From Hydrogenophilaceae bacterium (GTDB taxonomy: Bacteria > Pseudomonadota > Gammaproteobacteria > Burkholderiales > Thiobacillaceae): a stretch of DNA of 64,000 nucleotides. Both the position numbers and the translations under genes were made by a program. The DNA lies in the NCBI GenBank assembly GCA_024709485.1, contig JANJWO010000036.1, forward strand, positions 62,001 through 126,000, read 5' to 3'. This document shows positions 55,246-63,648 of this stretch, piece by piece. The notes under the pieces were generated by a model. It saw only the letters and a list, made by a program, of their open reading frames with translations. It ran no database searches and had not been told where the DNA came from. Numbering within the stretch: the stretch's first letter is position 1; every line of letters begins with the position of its first letter.

Positions 55246-56700
55246 TTACAAGGATTCCACGAAGCTCAGCCCCCAGCCCACGCCAAAGCCGGTGAGGTCG
55301 GTCATCACCGCGCCCAGGCCGCCCTTGCAGGTGCTGGCCGAGAGATCCATGTGCACCCAGGGGGTGTCGTCGATGAAGCGCGAGAGAAAGCGCGTGGCGA
55401 GGATGTGGTCGGCGGCGCCTTCCAGGGTGCACTGCAGCACGTCGGCCACTTTTGAATCGAGCTGCGGGTCGTAGTCGGCATCCATGGGGAAGCGGCAGAC
55501 GCGTTCGCCGCTTTGCTGCGCGGCCTTCAATGCGGCTTCTGCCACGTTTTCGCGGTTGGAGAAAATGCCGCTGTAGCGGTCGCCCAGCGCGTAGTGCATG
55601 GAGCCGGTCAAGGTGGCGAAGTCGGCGATGGCGTCGGGCTTGGCGCGCGCCGCCAGGGTCAGGGTGTCGGCCAGCACCATGCGGCCTTCGGCGTCGGTGT
55701 GCACGATCTCGATGGTGGTGCCGTTGAGCGACCTGACGATTTCGTTCTGCCGGTAGGCCTGCGGGCTGATGTGGTTTTCCGCCAGCGCGACCCAGCCGTC
55801 GATCTGCAGCGGCAGCTTCAGCCTGGACGCCGCGGCCAGGATGCCCAGCACCACGGCGGAGCCGTTCATGTCCTCGTGCATGCCGTGCATGTACTTGGCC
55901 GGCTTGAGGTTGTGGCCGCCGGTGTCGAAGCAGATGCCCTTGCCCACCAGCGCGATCTTCCTGCCCTTGCCCTTCGCGACCTGGCCCTTGTAGGTGAGGT
56001 GCACGATGGCGGCATCCTTGGCCGGCGAGCCCTGGGCCACGGCGCAGAAGGCGCCGGCGCCCATCTTCTTCAGTCTGTCGAAGCCGAACTCTTCGAGCTT
56101 CCAGCCGTAGTCCTTCGCCAGCCTGGCGATGCGCTTGCGGTAGGCGCCGGGCGTGAGCTGGTTGGGCGGCAGGCTGGTGAGCGCGCGCGTGAGGGTGTTG
56201 CCTTCGGCCACCGCCAGCTCGCGCGCATGGCCGCCCCTGGCAGTGACGCCATGCACGGTGAGCCTTTGCAGGGCGCCGGGCAGCTTGCCGCTTTTTTGCG
56301 TGGGCAGGGGCTGCGCGTTCACCGCCGCGCAATACACGGCATCGCTCGCCGCCGTTTGCTTGAAGGCATCGGCGCCGTACAGCGCGAGCTGCAGCTCGGC
56401 GGGATGCTCATTGAGCAACGGCGCGAGCGCCTGGCGCAACTGGGCATGGCGCGAGTAGGTATCGGCCGCGACATCGAGCATGGCATACACGCGCAGGCCG
56501 GCGCCGGTTTCGAGGGCGAGCGGCGTCTTCGCCAGTTCTTCCGCTTTCATGTCCTTGCGCTTGAGGAGAGCGGCGAGCGCCGGCTTGCCGGGCACGTCCG
56601 CCAGGGTTTTGCCCTTCGGCATCAGCACCAGCGCATGGCTGACGGCGTCGAGCGTTTTCAGGTTGGCTTCGGTTTTCTTTTCAAGCAGTTGCACGGACAT
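55246..56700 (-). CDS. M17 leucyl aminopeptidase family protein
   Basis: This 484-residue protein has the PepA catalytic core in its C-terminal half: the metal Lys and Asp in GKGICFDTGGHNLKP, the Asp in MHEDMNGSAVVLGIL, and the signature HTDAEGRMVLADTL. ATLTGSMHYALGDRYSGIFS follows. It removes N-terminal residues from peptides in the cytoplasm. The N-terminal 170 residues match the M17 N-terminal domain only loosely, so a second M17 gene may exist elsewhere as the main PepA. It is divergent from the pyruvate dehydrogenase operon. Confidence 0.88.
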   Translation of the reverse strand: MSVQLLEKKTEANLKTLDAVSHALVLMPKGKTLADVPGKPALAALLKRKDMKAEELAKTPLALETGAGLRVYAMLDVAADTYSRHAQLRQALAPLLNEHPAELQLALYGADAFKQTAASDAVYCAAVNAQPLPTQKSGKLPGALQRLTVHGVTARGGHARELAVAEGNTLTRALTSLPPNQLTPGAYRKRIARLAKDYGWKLEEFGFDRLKKMGAGAFCAVAQGSPAKDAAIVHLTYKGQVAKGKGRKIALVGKGICFDTGGHNLKPAKYMHGMHEDMNGSAVVLGILAAASRLKLPLQIDGWVALAENHISPQAYRQNEIVRSLNGTTIEIVHTDAEGRMVLADTLTLAARAKPDAIADFATLTGSMHYALGDRYSGIFSNRENVAEAALKAAQQSGERVCRFPMDADYDPQLDSKVADVLQCTLEGAADHILATRFLSRFIDDTPWVHMDLSASTCKGGLGAVMTDLTGFGVGWGLSFVESL

Positions 56701-56726
56701 GATGATTTAACTAGGCAGGAGCAAAA

Positions 56727-56755
56727 TTGAATGGATGGGGCTTTTCCGGGATAAT
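56727..56755 (+). promoter_or_regulatory. Sigma-70-type promoter of the pyruvate dehydrogenase operon
   Basis: TTGAAT (56727-56732), a 17-base spacer and GATAAT (56750-56755) are a near-consensus pair. The predicted transcription start is about 40 bases before the pdhA ATG. An AAAGGG ribosome-binding region follows. Confidence 0.7.
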
Positions 56756-56802
56756 AGCGCGATTTTTTCGCAACCCTGCCCACGATAGATAAAGGGTCAT
56801 CA

Positions 56803-57804
56803 ATGAAACTGGAAGACAAGAAGCGCGTACTGAGGGAGATGGTGGTTCACCGCCGTTTCGAAGAGCGCTGCTACCAAGCCTACATCGAGCGCAAGATCGG
56901 CGGCTTTCTGCACCTGTATCCCGGTCAGGAAGCCTGCTGCAACGGCGTGATGGAAGCCGCCCGCCCCGGCTACGACTACGTCATCACCGGCTACCGCGAC
57001 CACGTGCATGCCATCAAGTGCGGCGCCGATCCCAAGGAAGTCATGGCCGAGCTGTACGGCAAGGAAACCGGCTCCTCCAAGGGCCGCGGCGGTTCCATGC
57101 ACATCTTCGACGTCAGCAAGCGCTTCATGGGCGGCTACGCGCTGGTCGGCGGCCCCTTCCCGCTCGCCGCCGGCATCGCCAAGGGCATCCAGATGAAGGG
57201 CGGCGACGAGATCGCCATCTGCTTCCTCGGCGACGCCGCCAACAACCAGGGCACCTTCCACGAGACCATGAACATGGCCGCGCTGTACAAGCTGCCGGTG
57301 CTGTTCGTGTGCGAGAACAACCTCTACGGCATCGGCACCGCCATCGAGCGCTCCACCGCCGTGGTGCACCAGCATAAAAGGGTGTGCGGCTACGACATGG
57401 AAGCCGCCGAAACCGACGGCCAGGACATCGAAAAGGTGTACGAGGCCGCCAAGGTCGCCGTCAACCACGTGCGCTCCGGCAAGGGCCCCTACTTCCTCGA
57501 GCTGCTGACCTACCGCTATCGCGGTCACTCCATGTCCGACTCGCGCGGCTACCGCTCGCGCGAGGAAGAGGAAATGTGGAAGCAGCGCGACCCCATCTAC
57601 ATCCTGCGCGACCGCCTGATCGCCGAGAAGGCCATGACCATGGCCGACTACGAGGCGATGGAGAAGGAAGTCGACGCCTACATCGAGAACGAAGTCATCA
57701 AGTTCGCGGAAGAATCGCCCGAGCCCAAGGTGGAAGAACTCGAAAAATACGTGCTGGCGGACCGCGAAAGCCAGCTGCCCTGGATCACGGGCAAGGCCGC
57801 CTGA
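56803..57804 (+). CDS. pdhA: Pyruvate dehydrogenase E1 component subunit alpha
   Basis: This 333-residue subunit has the ThDP motif GDAANNQGTFHETMNMAALY with ENNLYGIGTAIERS downstream, and the phosphorylation-loop-like YRYRGHSMSDSRGYRSREE. With the next gene it forms the heterotetrameric E1 that decarboxylates pyruvate and acetylates the lipoyl group of E2. Its sequence (HRRFEERCYQAYIERKIGGF, SKGRGGSMHIFD) is of the organellar/cyanobacterial heterodimeric type, not the single-chain AceE usual in betaproteobacteria. Confidence 0.92.
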   Translation: MKLEDKKRVLREMVVHRRFEERCYQAYIERKIGGFLHLYPGQEACCNGVMEAARPGYDYVITGYRDHVHAIKCGADPKEVMAELYGKETGSSKGRGGSMHIFDVSKRFMGGYALVGGPFPLAAGIAKGIQMKGGDEIAICFLGDAANNQGTFHETMNMAALYKLPVLFVCENNLYGIGTAIERSTAVVHQHKRVCGYDMEAAETDGQDIEKVYEAAKVAVNHVRSGKGPYFLELLTYRYRGHSMSDSRGYRSREEEEMWKQRDPIYILRDRLIAEKAMTMADYEAMEKEVDAYIENEVIKFAEESPEPKVEELEKYVLADRESQLPWITGKAA

Positions 57805-57816
57805 GGAGAATCAAAC

Positions 57817-58800
57817 ATGGCAGAAATAATGTATTGGGAAGCCATCCAGCGCGCCCATGATGAAGAAATGGCCCGCGATCCGCTGGTGATCTGCATGGGC
57901 GAGGACATCGGCGTGGCCGGCGGCACCTACAAGGCCACCAAGGGCCTCTACGAAAAATACGGTCCGCTGCGCGTGATCGACACCCCGATTTCCGAGAACA
58001 GCTACACCGGCCTCGGCATCGGCGCCTCCTTCCTCGGCGTGCGCCCGATCATCGAACTGATGTCGGTCAACTTCGCCTGGCTGGCCATGGACCAGATGTT
58101 CAACTCCGCGGCCAAGGTGCGCTACATGTCCGGCGGCCAGCTCACCGCGCCCTGCGTGTTCCGCTCCGCCGGCGGCGCCGCGCACCAGCTCGGCGCGCAG
58201 CATTCGGCGCGCATGGAAAAGGTGTTCATGGGCATCGCCGGCCTGCGCGTGGTGACGCCGTCCAATCCCAAGCAAGCCTACGGCCTGCTGAAATCGGCCA
58301 TCCGCTGCGACGACCCGGTGTACATCAACGAACACGAGCTGATGTACAACATGAAGGGCGACGTGCCCGACACCGAGTACTTCCACCCGCTGGAAGGCTC
58401 GGAAGTCACCCGCTCCGGCACCGACGTCACCCTGTTCGGCTACAACATCTCCGTGCACTGGAACCTCAAGGCCGCGGAAATCCTCGACAAGCAGTACGGC
58501 ATTTCCGCCGAGGTGGTGGACCTGTATTCGCTGTCGCCGCTCGACCGCGAAGGCATTCGCAAGTCGGTGTCCAAGACCCACCGCGCCGTGGTGGTGGGCG
58601 AGGAAGAAGCGCCGGTCGGCGTGTGTTCCGAAGTGATCAGCGTCATCAACGAGGAATGCTTCTTCGAACTCGACGCCGCCCCGGTGCGCGTCAATTCCGC
58701 CCTGGTGCCGCAACCCTACAACCATGGCCTGGAAAAGGCCGCCATTCCGAATGCGGAAGACGTGGTCGCGGCGGTGCTTAAATTATTCGGTAAAGCGTGA
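57817..58800 (+). CDS. pdhB: Pyruvate dehydrogenase E1 component subunit beta
   Basis: This 327-residue protein has the transketolase-type fold: ICMGEDIGVAGGTYKATKGL and DTPISENSYTGLGIGASFLG near the start (the Glu is the ThDP-activating residue), and APCVFRSAGGAAHQLGAQHS. The C-terminal transketolase domain includes VVDLYSLSPLDREGIRKSV. It starts 12 bases after pdhA and completes the E1 heterotetramer. Confidence 0.93.
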   Translation: MAEIMYWEAIQRAHDEEMARDPLVICMGEDIGVAGGTYKATKGLYEKYGPLRVIDTPISENSYTGLGIGASFLGVRPIIELMSVNFAWLAMDQMFNSAAKVRYMSGGQLTAPCVFRSAGGAAHQLGAQHSARMEKVFMGIAGLRVVTPSNPKQAYGLLKSAIRCDDPVYINEHELMYNMKGDVPDTEYFHPLEGSEVTRSGTDVTLFGYNISVHWNLKAAEILDKQYGISAEVVDLYSLSPLDREGIRKSVSKTHRAVVVGEEEAPVGVCSEVISVINEECFFELDAAPVRVNSALVPQPYNHGLEKAAIPNAEDVVAAVLKLFGKA

Positions 58801-58875
58801 GCGAGAGGCGTGAGGCGGAACCCCCGATGACCTCACGCCTCACGCCTCACGCCTTTCGCCTCACGGAATAAACGT
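58801..58875. repeat. GCGTGAGGCG / CCTCACGCCTCACG imperfect palindromic repeat
   Basis: The spacer between pdhB and the E2-E3 gene holds GCGAGAGGCGTGAGGCG and, after a short loop, CCTCACGCCTCACGCCTCAC followed by GCCTTTCGCCTCAC. The unit CCTCACG is repeated three times. It forms an imperfect hairpin and fills the whole 75-base gap. It differs in sequence from the ACACAGAGG repeats. Confidence 0.7.
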
Positions 58876-61869
58876 ATGTCAAATCACTATGCGATAACCA
58901 TGCCCCAGCTCTCGGACACCATGACCGAGGGCGTGCTGGTCACCTGGGAAAAGCAGCCGGGCGACCGCGTCGAGCGCGGCGACATCGTGGCCACGGTGGA
59001 AACCGACAAGGCCATCATGGACGTGGAAGTGTTCAAGGCCGGCTACCTGGCAGGACCGCTTGCCGAAGTCGGCAGCACCATTGCCGTCGGCGGCGCGCTG
59101 GGCTACATCACCGACACCGCCGGCGACATGGCGATCGCCGCCGGCGAAGTGGTGGAAGAAAAGGCCCAGACCGAAATGATCCCGCACCATGCGGGCACTC
59201 CCATCGTCATGCCGCAGCTGTCGGACACCATGACCGAGGGCGTGATGGTCACCTGGGAAAAGCAGCCGGGCGATGCGGTCAAGCGCGGCGACATCGTGGC
59301 CACGGTGGAAACCGACAAGGCCATCATGGACGTGGAAGTGTTCCAAGACGGCTTCCTCTCCGGCCCCATCGCCGACGTCGGCTCGGTGATCGAAGTCGGC
59401 CACCCCATGGGCTTCATCGTCTCCGATGCCGCCAAGGTCAACACCACCGGCGTCACCCTGGGCGCCGATCATAAAGTAAAAGAAACCCATGCCATGAAGC
59501 CGGGCGCGGGCGAAATCAAACCGGCGCCCAAGACCGCGCCGGCGAAATCCAACATCCCGGTCACCGCGCCCAGCGCCGCCTCGGTCAAGGTCGCGCCCGC
59601 CGCGCGCCCCGCCGGCCGCCAGGCCAGCCCCTATGCGCGCAAGCTCGCCGCGCAAAGCGGCGTCGATTTGGGCAAGCTCGCCGGCAGCGGCCCCGCCGGC
59701 GTGATCATCGCCGCCGACGTGGCGCGCGCGCGCCCGTCGATGAAGGAAGTCGCGCACAGCCTGCCGCAGGTCGACGTGCCGGGCGAAGGCCGCGCCATGA
59801 CCTCGATGGAAAAGGCGGTGAGCCACGCCATGACGGCCTCGCTCACGCTGCCCACCTTCAACGCCACCATGAACATCGACACCAGCAAGCTCACCGCCGC
59901 CGCCAAGGCGCGCAAGGTGTCGGTGACCGTGGCCATCGCCAAGGCCTGCTCGGTGGCGATGCAGAACTGGCCGCGCATGAACTGGGCCTACCAGCCGGTG
60001 GACAAGCTGGTCGAACGCAATGAACACAACTTCGGCGTCGCGGTGAAGTCCGACGACGGCGGCCTGGTGGTGCCGATTCTGCACGGCATCGAGTCCAAGG
60101 GCCTGGAAGGCCTGCAGGAGGCCTGGAACGACCTGGTGCCGAGAGCCCGCATCCGCAAGCTCAGCCCGGCCGAGTTCGCCAACCCGACCTTCACCATCTC
60201 CAACATGGGCATGTTCGGGATCACGCATTTCACCGCGATCCCCACGCCCGGCATTTCCGCCATTCTGGCCATTGCCGCGAGCGGCCCGCAGGGCACGCCC
60301 TTCACCATCACCGCCGACCATCGCGTGCTGAACGGCGCCGACGTGGCCGGCTACCTGGTCGACCTCAAGAACGCCATCGAGAATCCGGAAGCCTGGATTG
60401 CCGGCGCGGCCGCGGCAGCGCCGCCGGTCTCGCCCATCCCCGAAGGCAACTGGGACTATCCGGTGGTGGTCATCGGCGGCGGCCCCGGCGGCGAGGACTG
60501 CGCGCGCGATCTGGCCGATCACGGCATCAAGGTCGCGATGGTGCACAACGAGCCCTTCCCCGGCGGCGAATGTCTGTGGCGCGGCTGCATCCCGTCCAAG
60601 GCCTGGCGCGCCGCCGCCGACGTCATCCGCAACCGCGCGCACGACGCGGAAATGGGCGTCACCGGCACCAGCAAGCCCAAGCTCGACTGGGATCAGGTGG
60701 AGAAGCACCGCCGCTGGGTGCAGCAGTCGCGCGGCGAGATGGCGCTCAAGGCCGACAAGGGCATGAAGATCAACGTCATCGAGGGCTTCGGTGAATTCGT
60801 CGATGCGCACACGCTGAAGGTCACCGCGCCCGACGGCGCGGTCAACACGCTCACCTTCGGCGCGGCGGTGATCGCCACCGGCGCGCCCGCCTTCGTGCCG
60901 CCGATTTCCGGCGCGCGCGAAAACCTGGCGAGCGGCGGCGTGGTCACTTCCGACACCATCTGGAACCTGGCCAAGCCGCCGAAGAAGATGGCCATCGTCG
61001 GCGGCGGCGTGATCGGCGTGGAAATGGCGCAGATCTTCCGCGACTTCGGCTGCGAGATCCTCATGCTCGAGCGCAACGCGCGCATCCTCGCCGAAGTGGA
61101 AGAGGAAATCGCCAAGACCCTGATCGGCCTGCTGGAGAAGGAAATCAGCGTCGTCACCGGCGCCGAGATCAACGGCATCAACGGCCAGCCCGGCAGCATG
61201 AGCGTGGCCTACAAGAACGCCGGCGGCGAAGCCGCCGAGTTCAAGTGCGACGTGGTGCTGATGGCCACCGGCAAGCGCCCGGATACGGCGAAGCTCAATC
61301 TCGACAAGATTGGTGTGGCACTCGACGGTGCGGCGATCAAGGTCAACGCCCGCTGCCAGACCTCGCAGCCGCACATCTACGCGGTCGGCGACGTCATCGG
61401 CGGCTACATGCTGGCGCACACCGCCGCGACCCAAGGCCGCGTGGCCGCCGACAACCTGCTCGGCCATGCGGCGACCTACGACCAGGACAAGGATTGCGCC
61501 GTGACCTTCTCGCGCCCGCAGGCCGGCTTCGTCGGCTTGACGGTGGCGCAGGCCAAGGCCAAGGGCATCGACGCGGTCGAGGCCAAGATGCCGATGAGCA
61601 TCGACGCCAAGGCCATGATCACCGGCGAGACCGAGGGCATGATCAAGCTGGTGGCGGACAAGGCCAGCGGCCGCATCATCGGCGTGCACTACCTCGCCGA
61701 CCACACCGACACCCTGATCGGCACCGGCGTGATGATGGTGGCGGGCGAGATGACGCTGAACCAGGTGGCCAAGGCCATCTTCCCGCACCCGACCCAGACC
61801 GAGCTGTTCGGCGAACTGGCGCGGCGCCTGCTGGCGCGCATGCGCCGCACCGCCAAGGCCAAGGCCTGA
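58876..61869 (+). CDS. Fused dihydrolipoamide acetyltransferase (E2) and dihydrolipoamide dehydrogenase (E3)
   Basis: This 997-residue protein joins E2 and E3 of pyruvate dehydrogenase. The order is lipoyl domain 1 (lipoyl Lys45 in ETDKAIMDVEV), lipoyl domain 2 (Lys148), the E1/E3-binding domain (about 248-285, SPYARKLAAQSGVDLGKLAG), and the E2 catalytic domain (about 300-515, His482 in ADHRVLNGADVAG). The flavoprotein E3 runs from about residue 528 (VVVIGGGPGGEDCARD), with the redox pair Cys566/Cys571 in GGECLWRGCIPSKA and the His971-Glu976 dyad in PHPTQTE. The two lipoyl domains are nearly identical. The usual Asp of the E2 DHRxxDG motif is Asn. Confidence 0.93.
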   Translation: MSNHYAITMPQLSDTMTEGVLVTWEKQPGDRVERGDIVATVETDKAIMDVEVFKAGYLAGPLAEVGSTIAVGGALGYITDTAGDMAIAAGEVVEEKAQTEMIPHHAGTPIVMPQLSDTMTEGVMVTWEKQPGDAVKRGDIVATVETDKAIMDVEVFQDGFLSGPIADVGSVIEVGHPMGFIVSDAAKVNTTGVTLGADHKVKETHAMKPGAGEIKPAPKTAPAKSNIPVTAPSAASVKVAPAARPAGRQASPYARKLAAQSGVDLGKLAGSGPAGVIIAADVARARPSMKEVAHSLPQVDVPGEGRAMTSMEKAVSHAMTASLTLPTFNATMNIDTSKLTAAAKARKVSVTVAIAKACSVAMQNWPRMNWAYQPVDKLVERNEHNFGVAVKSDDGGLVVPILHGIESKGLEGLQEAWNDLVPRARIRKLSPAEFANPTFTISNMGMFGITHFTAIPTPGISAILAIAASGPQGTPFTITADHRVLNGADVAGYLVDLKNAIENPEAWIAGAAAAAPPVSPIPEGNWDYPVVVIGGGPGGEDCARDLADHGIKVAMVHNEPFPGGECLWRGCIPSKAWRAAADVIRNRAHDAEMGVTGTSKPKLDWDQVEKHRRWVQQSRGEMALKADKGMKINVIEGFGEFVDAHTLKVTAPDGAVNTLTFGAAVIATGAPAFVPPISGARENLASGGVVTSDTIWNLAKPPKKMAIVGGGVIGVEMAQIFRDFGCEILMLERNARILAEVEEEIAKTLIGLLEKEISVVTGAEINGINGQPGSMSVAYKNAGGEAAEFKCDVVLMATGKRPDTAKLNLDKIGVALDGAAIKVNARCQTSQPHIYAVGDVIGGYMLAHTAATQGRVAADNLLGHAATYDQDKDCAVTFSRPQAGFVGLTVAQAKAKGIDAVEAKMPMSIDAKAMITGETEGMIKLVADKASGRIIGVHYLADHTDTLIGTGVMMVAGEMTLNQVAKAIFPHPTQTELFGELARRLLARMRRTAKAKA

Positions 61870-61884
61870 GAACGGCTGCGCGGC

Positions 61885-62532
61885 ATGAGCCATTCAGCGC
61901 AGGCCGATATCAACAAGGTCCTGGCCGCGCTGAAAGGCCTGCACCGCGCCTTCCCCATCGAGCAGCGCCTCAAGCTCCAGGCCTGCGACAGCACGCGCGA
62001 AACCTATCTCGCCGTGCTGGCGCGCTGGGTGCAGACAGCCTCCGCCCCGTCGCCGGCCGGCTTCGACGCCGAGGCGCTGGACGAACTGCTGGCGCTGGAC
62101 GCGCTCTACCTGACGGAAGATGAGCAGGCCATCGGCGCCGCGCCGTTCTGCCCCGTCGAAACCGACATCAAGGTCAGCTTCCCGCACGAAACCCTGTATG
62201 CGCTGTCGGCGCTGGATGCGCTGGCGCTGCCCAGGCTGCTCGGCAGCGCAGGCGTGATCGAAACCCGCTGCCCGGTCAGCCGCCAGCCCATCACCCTGCA
62301 GATCGACGCGCAAGGCAATCCGCTGCCTGCGGAGCTTGACAAGGCCATGGTGGTGTTCCAGAAAATCAGCGAACACGTCCAGCATTATTCCCACGACATC
62401 GCAGGGGGAATTCGCTTCGTCCACCCCGCGCTGCGCGGGCGTTTCCCGCAATCGCTCACGCTGGCCGAGGCGGCCGCGACCGTGCACGCTTTTTATGCAT
62501 TTCAGCGTAGAATGCTGGCAGGAACCTTCTAG
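61885..62532 (+). CDS. MerB (alkylmercury lyase)-fold protein lacking catalytic cysteines
   Basis: This 215-residue protein has an N-terminal helical domain and then a segment LYALSALDALALPRLLGSAG that aligns with the organomercurial lyase motif WCALDTLMFPALIG. VIETRCPVSRQPITLQI follows, matching the next MerB strand and Cys (Cys129). The MerB Cys96 equivalent is Ser108, the Asp99 equivalent Asp111 is kept, and the Cys159 region reads HYSHDIAGG with no Cys. It is therefore unlikely to cleave organomercury. It follows the pyruvate dehydrogenase E2-E3 gene by 15 bases, probably in the same transcript. The function is unknown. Confidence 0.6.
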   Translation: MSHSAQADINKVLAALKGLHRAFPIEQRLKLQACDSTRETYLAVLARWVQTASAPSPAGFDAEALDELLALDALYLTEDEQAIGAAPFCPVETDIKVSFPHETLYALSALDALALPRLLGSAGVIETRCPVSRQPITLQIDAQGNPLPAELDKAMVVFQKISEHVQHYSHDIAGGIRFVHPALRGRFPQSLTLAEAAATVHAFYAFQRRMLAGTF

Positions 62533-62622
62533 GGGGCCCGCAACATCTTCAAAGCTTGATTGCGGGAAAGCGGTATCGGAAGGTTGCCGAGGGGACAATA
62601 AACTCAACAAGAACAGGCAACC

Positions 62623-63510
62623 ATGGCGGAACATCCTGCTGACAGCGCGCTAGCGCAGCTCGAACTCACGCTGGAAAATCACCAGCAGTGGGCGGAGGTG
62701 ATTGTCGCCGGCATTCTGGCCAACGAAGCGCCCGCAGAAGAAAACCTGGTGCCGGGCGCGCACATGCTGTGCGACTTCGGCAAGTGGTATTACAGCCAGA
62801 CCCACTCCACCGTGCTGACCGAACAGCCGCTGTTCACCACCCTGGAAAAGAAGCATCGCGCCCTGCACGACACCGCGCGAAGCCTGCTGACCGCCCCGGC
62901 CGGCGAGGACAAGGCCGACGCCTACCGGCAGTTTTCCGGCGCCTCCAGCGAAATGGCGCAGCACATCCGCAGCCTGATCCAGGCGCTGCTGACCAGCGAA
63001 CTCACCACCGACGCGCTGACCGGCGTGCCCAACCGCCGCCAGATGGACGAGCAGCTCGAGGAGGCGATCTACGCCGCCACCCACATCCTGCGCGAACCGG
63101 CCTGCCTGGCGCTGTCCGACCTCGACCACTTCAAGCGCATCAACGACACCTACGGCCACGGCGTCGGGGACGAGGTGCTGAAAGCCTTCAGCCAGCTCCT
63201 GCTCACCAGCATGCGCGACACCGACCGCATCTACCGCTACGGCGGCGAGGAATTCCTCATCTTCATGAACCATGTCGATATGGAAATAGCCGAAAACATA
63301 CTCGACCGGCTGCGGGAAAAAATCTCGCGCTACCCGCTGCATATCGAAGGGCTGTCCGCGCCGCTCAACATCACGGTTTCCTTCGGCATCGCCCAGGTGA
63401 TTCCGAACGAAACCCTGCGCAGCCTGATCCGGCGCGCGGACGAGGCCCTGTATCAGGCCAAGAGCGACGGGCGCAACCGGGTCTGCACCACCCGCCAGTT
63501 CGCTGCCTAG
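62623..63510 (+). CDS. dgcZ: Diguanylate cyclase with zinc-binding CZB domain (DgcZ-like)
   Basis: This 295-residue protein makes cyclic di-GMP. The N-terminal CZB domain has zinc ligands at His20, Cys50 (AHMLCDFGKWYY), His78 and His82 (KKHRALHD), almost the same positions as in E. coli DgcZ (YdeH), where zinc inhibits activity. The C-terminal GGDEF domain has GGEEF at residues 207-211 and an RxxD inhibitory site at 198-201. No signal peptide or membrane span is present. By analogy it would link zinc level to surface-attached growth. Confidence 0.88.
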   Translation: MAEHPADSALAQLELTLENHQQWAEVIVAGILANEAPAEENLVPGAHMLCDFGKWYYSQTHSTVLTEQPLFTTLEKKHRALHDTARSLLTAPAGEDKADAYRQFSGASSEMAQHIRSLIQALLTSELTTDALTGVPNRRQMDEQLEEAIYAATHILREPACLALSDLDHFKRINDTYGHGVGDEVLKAFSQLLLTSMRDTDRIYRYGGEEFLIFMNHVDMEIAENILDRLREKISRYPLHIEGLSAPLNITVSFGIAQVIPNETLRSLIRRADEALYQAKSDGRNRVCTTRQFAA

Positions 63511-63648
63511 CCAAATCGATTTCGCAGCCGCGAAATTGGCGCCAACGCGCCCTGGCGAACGATCCGGGCCGGGCAATTTCCCCGCTTTCCCCAACCCCGG
63601 GCACCCGCTCGGGTAAAATCGCAGGTTTAGCTCGATTGCCGCACCGCC

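Noticed and set aside
58879-61893. A 1004-codon open frame on the minus strand opposite the E2-E3 gene
   Set aside because: It is His/Arg/Gly-rich, with no recognisable domain, and mirrors the GC-biased third positions of the real gene. It is an antisense shadow.
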